A stretch of 38,448 nucleotides of DNA from JAVEVH01 sp964430365 (GTDB lineage Bacteria > Patescibacteriota > Dojkabacteria > SC72). The stretch's first letter is position 1; each line of letters starts with the position of its first letter. The notes beneath the pieces are model-generated. The model did not search any database. It was not told the origin of the DNA and saw only the letters and a list, made by a program, of their open reading frames with translations. The stretch is taken from assembly GCA_964430365.1 (NCBI GenBank), contig CAYSEU010000002.1, positions 1 to 38,448 on the forward strand, written 5' to 3'. Shown here piece after piece: positions 34,032 through 38,448 of this stretch. The position numbers were made by a program, and so were the translations under genes.

Positions 34032-34232
34032 TTACTTTGCTCTTCTAGCAGCAGACCTTCTTCTTCTCTTCATCTTAGCCCACTCTCTTCTCTTTTGAAT
34101 TTTTAATAAAGACGGTTTAACCCTATATACCTTCTCTCTGTATGTCTCTAGGATCTTTTCCCTCATTACTTCTCTATGAAGTCTTTTGAGGGCACTATCT
34201 ATATTTTCGTTGGCATGAACTATTACAGCCAT
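34032..34232 (-). CDS. rpsU: 30S ribosomal protein S21
   Basis: bS21 helps 30S subunits engage mRNA. The 66-residue basic protein begins MAVIVHANENIDSALKRLHR and ends in an Arg/Lys-rich tail KRRRRSAARRAK, both typical. AAAGGAG lies six bases before the ATG, one of the clearest ribosome binding sites in the window, and an extended -10 box is upstream. It heads the rpsU-yqeY-ybeY-pth unit. Confidence 0.93.
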   Translation of the reverse strand: MAVIVHANENIDSALKRLHREVMREKILETYREKVYRVKPSLLKIQKRREWAKMKRRRRSAARRAK

Positions 34233-34261
34233 ATGTATCTCCTTTAAATTAAGACTCTGGG

Positions 34262-34270
34262 ATTATATCA
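34262..34270 (-). promoter_or_regulatory. Extended -10 promoter of rpsU-yqeY-ybeY-pth
   Basis: The minus strand reads TGATATAAT 29 bases before the rpsU ATG, in the 45-base gap after the surface-protein gene. The leader then contains AAAGGAG. Identical nonamers precede tRNA-Ser and the phosphatidyltransferase gene. Confidence 0.6.
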
Positions 34271-34277
34271 TACTCTT

Positions 34278-35990
34278 TTACTTGTTAGCCACTTTTCTTT
34301 CAAATCTTTCTCTGTATTTGTATGTATTCTTTTGTATTCTAAATATACCGTTAGGCATGCTGTACACTATTCCACCTAATATTACTAAGATTAGACCTAC
34401 AGATACTCTACCTACAGTACTATCAAAGATACCTGTCTCTGGTATGGTTTCCTCTGGTGTTGGCTCTTCTGGTATTAATATCTCACAATCAGCATCTATA
34501 CTTGCTGTAGCTGTAACATTCTCACCTACAGAAGGATCTAAAGTTACTGTATTACCATATACCCCAAAGCTATCTTTATCCATCAACATCGTATATGTAT
34601 ATGTTTTACTACTACCAGCAGCTATATTAAGTGGAGTCCCTGTATAGTCCCAAACGATTGTACCATTAGAGTATGTACCAGGAGAGGTTATTCCTGTTTG
34701 AACAAATGCAGCTAATACCTTACTATCTAAATCATCTGTTATCTTTTCGATGGTACCATCTCCATCACCAGTATTACTTACTGTAATTGTATACGTTAAT
34801 TGAGCAACAGGATCCTCTGTATCTTCATCTAAACAGCTCTCTACTACACTCTTAGTAATACTCCATACAGGTGCAGTTTCCTCTATGACCGTTGCTTCTG
34901 TAACATACGCAATTTGTAGGAAGTAATCATTAAAATCGTAATCCCCCGGCCACTCTCTCCAGTCAGCCCAACATTGACTACCTTTGTTACTTACTACTGG
35001 TTCATCGCCAAAGCCTTGTACCCATGAGTTATATGAGGATGTTAATACAGCAATCTTATCCATTGGGTCATCAGTAACACCATTTGTAGGAGGCCCTGCT
35101 AACCCAGAACCACACTCTCCACCACTAGGAGCTATCCAACCCCAAGAAAGATATTTAGGATTAACAGACTCATCTGGAGCACACTCTGGATCTCCTTGAT
35201 TAACATCGTCATCTGATTTAACTAAGGTAATTGTATCTCCTGCCTCAACCATTATACCTGTTTCAACCCTAGCCCTATTAGAAGACAAGGCAGGCATTTT
35301 AATTACCTTTGTTGCAGTAGCATCATTATTACTATGATCCTGATAACTGAAAGTAAGCGCAGGTCTGTATGCTGAGTCCAAAAGACTAGTATAGTAGAGG
35401 ATTACTTCACCATCTTTAAGGAATGGCCCTATACCAGTAGTAGGTGCCTTATTAAACGTATATGTAGGTTCAGTACCACAATTAAGAACTGGTTCTTCTG
35501 CAGTACAAGAGACTAAATCTAATGTATATCCACCATCTACAGATTTACATACCCACTTAGTACCAGTATCAGGACAATTGTCAGGATTATTAATCCAATC
35601 CGGATCCAACGCAGCATTCCTATCATCTGCTAAGTCCTGACAAGTACTCTGATTCGGATATATTGTCTCACCTGGTGTAGGTTCCGGTTTACAAGGGTAA
35701 CAACAGACATACATTCCAGAAGTTATAGTTTCAACCTTCTCTGTCCCAGACGGACAGCTACCATCGTATACTTTCGGGCATGCAACCCCTGTAGATCCTA
35801 TTCCAGCACACTGTTCAATAGAGGGGACCCAAGCACATCCATCAGGACAATTATCTGAAGCCTCACTATCAGTAGGAGCAACCGTATCAGGCTGATTAAC
35901 TCTCCATACTAGATAACCTAGTGCTCCAGAAAGTACTACAATTAATATAGCGAATACTATTTTACTAGTTTTTGTTAACCTCAGTGCCAT
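34278..35990 (-). CDS. Large Cys-rich surface protein with IPETG sortase-like tail
   Basis: The family is not recognised, but the architecture is clear. A signal-anchor (about 9-31) is followed by a cysteine-rich region (about 48-170, a dozen Cys with CPDGCAW, VCCYPC). A beta-rich domain includes WPGDYDFNDYFLQI near 350, the acidic DFND pattern of DUF4114-type calcium-binding domains. A DUF11-like repeat (about 375-500, with LTYTITVSNTGDGDG) follows. The tail has IPETG at 516-520, a hydrophobic helix (about 528-545) and a 25-residue basic end. That layout matches sortase substrates, although the basic end is unusually long. It ends just before the rpsU promoter and follows rseP by 37 bases. 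The likely role is adhesion or a surface layer, inferred from domains only. Confidence 0.85.
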   Translation of the reverse strand: MALRLTKTSKIVFAILIVVLSGALGYLVWRVNQPDTVAPTDSEASDNCPDGCAWVPSIEQCAGIGSTGVACPKVYDGSCPSGTEKVETITSGMYVCCYPCKPEPTPGETIYPNQSTCQDLADDRNAALDPDWINNPDNCPDTGTKWVCKSVDGGYTLDLVSCTAEEPVLNCGTEPTYTFNKAPTTGIGPFLKDGEVILYYTSLLDSAYRPALTFSYQDHSNNDATATKVIKMPALSSNRARVETGIMVEAGDTITLVKSDDDVNQGDPECAPDESVNPKYLSWGWIAPSGGECGSGLAGPPTNGVTDDPMDKIAVLTSSYNSWVQGFGDEPVVSNKGSQCWADWREWPGDYDFNDYFLQIAYVTEATVIEETAPVWSITKSVVESCLDEDTEDPVAQLTYTITVSNTGDGDGTIEKITDDLDSKVLAAFVQTGITSPGTYSNGTIVWDYTGTPLNIAAGSSKTYTYTMLMDKDSFGVYGNTVTLDPSVGENVTATASIDADCEILIPEEPTPEETIPETGIFDSTVGRVSVGLILVILGGIVYSMPNGIFRIQKNTYKYRERFERKVANK

Positions 35991-36027
35991 TAGAGCAGTA
36001 ATTAATTTTTTCTTACTTAAAGATATA

Positions 36028-37167
36028 CTATTTAAACAAACTCTTCAACTCCTCTATATTAACTATATCCTTAATCATTATCGCTATTATTAATACTATT
36101 AAAAACATAAAGCTAATATTTATTATTGCATTCTCTACCTTAGGATTTAAATCTTTTCTAAGTATTGACTCTATCAATAATATGAAAAATCTACCACCAT
36201 CTAATGCTGGTATAGGGAGAAGATTAATAACTGCTAGAGAGATAGAGAGATCAGCTAATATACCCAAAAACATTATTACACCCAATGTCTTAAAGTAATC
36301 AATTATAAAGTAGATACCAATAGGACCACTTACTGTATTAGAAAGCTCTGAGTAATCACCTGTATCTTGTGCTGTAGAAAGCATAGAACTAAATACCTCA
36401 CCAGTTAGTTTTACAATGTTAATAGAGTGAGAAGCACCAGCGAATAGCTTGTTGTTAGAGTAATCTATATATACATCGTAGTTCTCTCCTGTATATACAC
36501 CCATCTTACCATCTTGACTTACTAAGACATCAAAGAAATTACACTCTTTATCCATATCACAAGCATATACATTAATCTCTTTAGACTTATTATTACTTAA
36601 TACCTCAATTAAGTGTTTATGATCATCTACATCCACTCCGTCTATAGAAAGAATATATCCCTTCTCATACATACTAGCGTCTAGTGCACCACCCTCCTGC
36701 GCTAACTCATATGGTAAATCCATAACTCTTTCTCTCTCGATGGTGGCCCCTACTGGTTTAAAATCTTCATATGTACTCCCTATACTCATTTTCCACCCAT
36801 TATTAGCCAAAAATATTGTATAAAGCATCATTGCTAAGAGTATATTCATAGTTACTCCAGCTAACATTACAAACATCTGTGCCCATTTACTCTTGTTTTT
36901 CAAATTCCCTTTAGATTTAGCATCCTCCTTACTACCAGTAGGATCCCCATCTCCTAATATTTTTACATATCCCCCAAATGGTAATACCCTAATATTGTAT
37001 GTAGTCCCTCTATATTTCTTTGAGAGTAACTTAGGACCAAATCCTATCGAAAAATCCAAAACCTTTGCCTTTACTGCCTTAGCAGCCAAGAAATGTCCTA
37101 ATTCATGTACGAAGGTTAGAATACTGATTACTAAAAGAAGCAGAAGGATACTAATGATGGTAGACAT
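36028..37167 (-). CDS. rseP: RseP/RIP metalloprotease (site-2 protease family)
   Basis: This intramembrane zinc protease cleaves membrane-bound substrates such as anti-sigma factors or leftover signal peptides. The 379-residue protein has the zinc motif HELGH at 21-25 in the first membrane helix and FGGYVKILGD near 62-71. A single PDZ domain lies in the middle, about 165-225, with GYILSIDGVDVDDH. The third zinc-ligand motif, NLLPIPALDGG, is near the C-terminus. Membrane segments flank the PDZ domain. It follows frr by 30 bases, a frequent pairing in the frr-cdsA-rseP region, here without cdsA. No anti-sigma factor is visible in the window. Confidence 0.94.
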   Translation of the reverse strand: MSTIISILLLLLVISILTFVHELGHFLAAKAVKAKVLDFSIGFGPKLLSKKYRGTTYNIRVLPFGGYVKILGDGDPTGSKEDAKSKGNLKNKSKWAQMFVMLAGVTMNILLAMMLYTIFLANNGWKMSIGSTYEDFKPVGATIERERVMDLPYELAQEGGALDASMYEKGYILSIDGVDVDDHKHLIEVLSNNKSKEINVYACDMDKECNFFDVLVSQDGKMGVYTGENYDVYIDYSNNKLFAGASHSINIVKLTGEVFSSMLSTAQDTGDYSELSNTVSGPIGIYFIIDYFKTLGVIMFLGILADLSISLAVINLLPIPALDGGRFFILLIESILRKDLNPKVENAIINISFMFLIVLIIAIMIKDIVNIEELKSLFK

Positions 37168-37197
37168 ATTTTTAAGTACTAAATTTTAATATTGTAG

Positions 37198-37743
37198 TTA
37201 GATGGTAAGAAGCTCTTGCTCTTTCTTCTCCCTCATCTCCTCGATTCTCTCATTACTCTCTTTTACTAATTTTTCTCCCTCATCTCTTAATCTATCTGCT
37301 TGGTCTTCCGAAAAGCCTCCCTTTTGTGCTTCATCTATCTCTTGCATATATTTCTGTCTCACTTGTCTTACTGCTATTCTAGCATCCTCTACCCTGTCTT
37401 TCATAATCTTTACATACTCTTTTCTTCTCTCTTCAGTAAGCTCAGGTATAGTGACTCTTACATGGTCTCCCTCTGATACAGGATTAAAACCCATATTAGC
37501 AGATGATATACCCTTAGATATATTATCTATTAACCCTTTGTCCCAAGGTATTACAATTAGAGATTTAGTATCAGAGACATTAATAGTGGCATAGCTTTTT
37601 AAAGGAGCCTGTGTCTCATATGCATTAATTAATATATCTTGGATTAGCTCTGGTGTTGCTCTACCTGTTCTAATTTGAGAAAGGTCTTCAGTAAGACTAT
37701 CTATACACTTATCTAAATCTATTTTGAATGTATCTATATCCAT
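37198..37743 (-). CDS. frr: Ribosome recycling factor
   Basis: RRF splits post-termination ribosomes together with EF-G. The 181-residue protein has the typical opening LTEDLSQIRTGRATPELIQDI, the central PWDKGLIDNISKGISSANMGFNP and the helix LTEERRKEYVKIMKDRVEDAR. Length is normal. The 77 bases before it contain a TTGACA (minus strand, 37810-37815) but no convincing -10 at proper spacing. rseP follows. pyrH, a usual upstream neighbour, is not here; a kinase gene takes its place. Confidence 0.95.
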   Translation of the reverse strand: MDIDTFKIDLDKCIDSLTEDLSQIRTGRATPELIQDILINAYETQAPLKSYATINVSDTKSLIVIPWDKGLIDNISKGISSANMGFNPVSEGDHVRVTIPELTEERRKEYVKIMKDRVEDARIAVRQVRQKYMQEIDEAQKGGFSEDQADRLRDEGEKLVKESNERIEEMREKKEQELLTI

Positions 37744-37820
37744 ATTTAAAAGTATTCAAATTATGAATATATGATATGCTAAAACACAGGAAATCTCAAT
37801 CTCTAACGATGTCAACTCTC

Positions 37821-38321
37821 TTATTTCTTTAGCCCTAATCTTACAAACATATCTTCTACTTTCTTCTGTTTTATCCCTTTAGTATCATTCTCCTTTAGTA
37901 GTGGGATTGTAAATATAAATGAGCTACCCTCACCCATCTTACTTTTTACCTCTATTCTTCCTCCATGAGCCCTAATCAACCCAAATGTCACAAATAAACC
38001 CAAACCTGTCCCCCCAGGTCTTACTAGTGGTATAGATTTCGCAACCCCTTCAATATATTGGTTTGATCTATAAAATTTCCTACCTATATTTTTTAAATCC
38101 TCTTCACTCATACCAATACCCGTATCTTTTATCTCTACTCTCATATATTCATTTTCTATGCTAACGAAAATATCAACACCCCCCTTATTAGTATATTTAA
38201 CTGCATTACTAATTAAATTGTCTACTACCTCTTGTATTCTTACTTTATCTGCGAAGACTCTGGGTAATTCTTTCTTCCCATCTACTAAACTCATCTTAAG
38301 ATATATTCCTTTCTCTTTCAT
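37821..38321 (-). CDS. Histidine kinase, ATPase domain portion (gene interrupted)
   Basis: This is the C-terminal HATPase domain of a sensor histidine kinase. From the first ATG after a stop it has 166 residues: N box NLISNAVKYT, G1 box DTGIGMS, F box KFYRSNQY and G2 box GGTGLGLF, so the ATP site looks complete. The frame continues upstream of this ATG with kinase-like sequence, which shows that the ATG is internal rather than a true start. One TAA at 38388-38390 interrupts it. The phosphorylated histidine and any sensor domain would lie beyond the right edge. It ends 77 bases before frr. Whether the gene works depends on whether the TAA is real. Confidence 0.85.
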   Translation of the reverse strand: MKEKGIYLKMSLVDGKKELPRVFADKVRIQEVVDNLISNAVKYTNKGGVDIFVSIENEYMRVEIKDTGIGMSEEDLKNIGRKFYRSNQYIEGVAKSIPLVRPGGTGLGLFVTFGLIRAHGGRIEVKSKMGEGSSFIFTIPLLKENDTKGIKQKKVEDMFVRLGLKK

Positions 38322-38448
38322 TTCCTTCTCATAGGCAATAATACTATTTCTAATTATATCTATAATATTAACACTCTCTCTATTTAATTATAATTTCCCA
38401 TCATCTAGCTTAGTTGCACTTAGTAACACATTTATCAAATCTATCTCT
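38322..38448 (-). pseudogene. Upstream kinase sequence with an in-frame TAA
   Basis: Read in the frame of the ATPase fragment, the minus strand gives EIDLINVLLSATKLDDGKL, then TAA (38388-38390), then LNRESVNIIDIIRNSIIAYE. This matches the end of a HisKA dimerisation helix and the linker to the ATPase domain, where kinases commonly read like SRLESGKLELNLEPVDL. A single base change (for example GAA or AAA to TAA) explains the stop. It lies 59 bases from the window edge. Confidence 0.6.

Noticed and set aside
38388..38390. Programmed stop-codon readthrough in the kinase
   Set aside because: There is no known signal for it at TAA. A base change or error near the edge is simpler.
1..38448. Alternative genetic code with UGA as glycine or tryptophan
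   Set aside because: TGA ends genes at expected positions (for example the surface gene at 15392-15394) and no gene requires TGA as sense.
1..38448. CRISPR array, insertion sequence, prophage or integron
   Set aside because: I saw no regularly spaced repeats, transposase, integrase or phage genes. The only tandem repeat is the short one in cysS.

Overview
ORGANISM. The window is AT-rich (roughly one third G+C by eye) and very compact. It uses the standard bacterial code: TGA works as a stop and no gene needs TGA read as glycine. Several traits together suggest a Candidate Phyla Radiation (Patescibacteria) genome, perhaps a Dojkabacteria/Microgenomates-like lineage. These are an archaeal-type AMP phosphorylase beside a ribose-1,5-bisphosphate isomerase, a shortened Mfd, an rpsF-ssb-rpsR cluster without rplI after it, many lineage-specific exported proteins, and overlaps at every convergent gene pair. 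The phylum is inferred, not shown.

LAYOUT. 1-828: prmC (+), probably following prfA. 825-5616 (-): two unrecognised genes (one with hints of an actin-like fold), then two membrane-anchored proteases, a C-terminal processing peptidase and an HtrA-type protease. 5651-6960 (-): rpsF-ssb-rpsR, closed by a clear intrinsic terminator. 7028-8152 (-): ychF. 8234-10081 (+): an exported transglutaminase-like protein. 10050-16567 (-): a run reading 391-aa surface protein, cca, beta-CASP nuclease, R15P isomerase, AMP phosphorylase. 16625-17479 (-): a CDP-alcohol phosphatidyltransferase. 17521-17784: the only long non-coding stretch. 17785-18417 (+): a small membrane protein. 18411-19606 (-): tRNA-Ser(TGA) and ddl. 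19684-23948 (+): four exported proteins resembling a WxL-type surface system. 23945-31329 (-): mfd, dnaX, ybaB, recR, cysS, rnhC. 31391-32611 (+): a multidomain membrane protein. 32580-34232 (-): rpsU, yqeY, ybeY, pth. 34278-38448 (-): an interrupted histidine kinase, frr, rseP and a large surface protein with a sortase-like tail.

HOW IT WORKS TOGETHER. Most of the minus strand is translation, replication-repair and RNA housekeeping in short operons. Several minus-strand units start with an extended -10 box of the form TGNTAWAAT and no clear -35. Cell-surface biology is prominent: two anchored proteases, RseP, an exotransglutaminase, two proteins with LPxTG-like tails and the four-gene surface cluster. 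AMP phosphorylase plus R15P isomerase point to nucleotide-ribose salvage toward ribulose-1,5-bisphosphate. RuBisCO, which would complete that route, is not in the window.

DATA CAVEATS. A run of ten Ns lies inside mfd, where the flanking codons already join without a missing residue. A kinase fragment at the right edge carries an in-frame TAA. Both may be assembly or sequencing artefacts.
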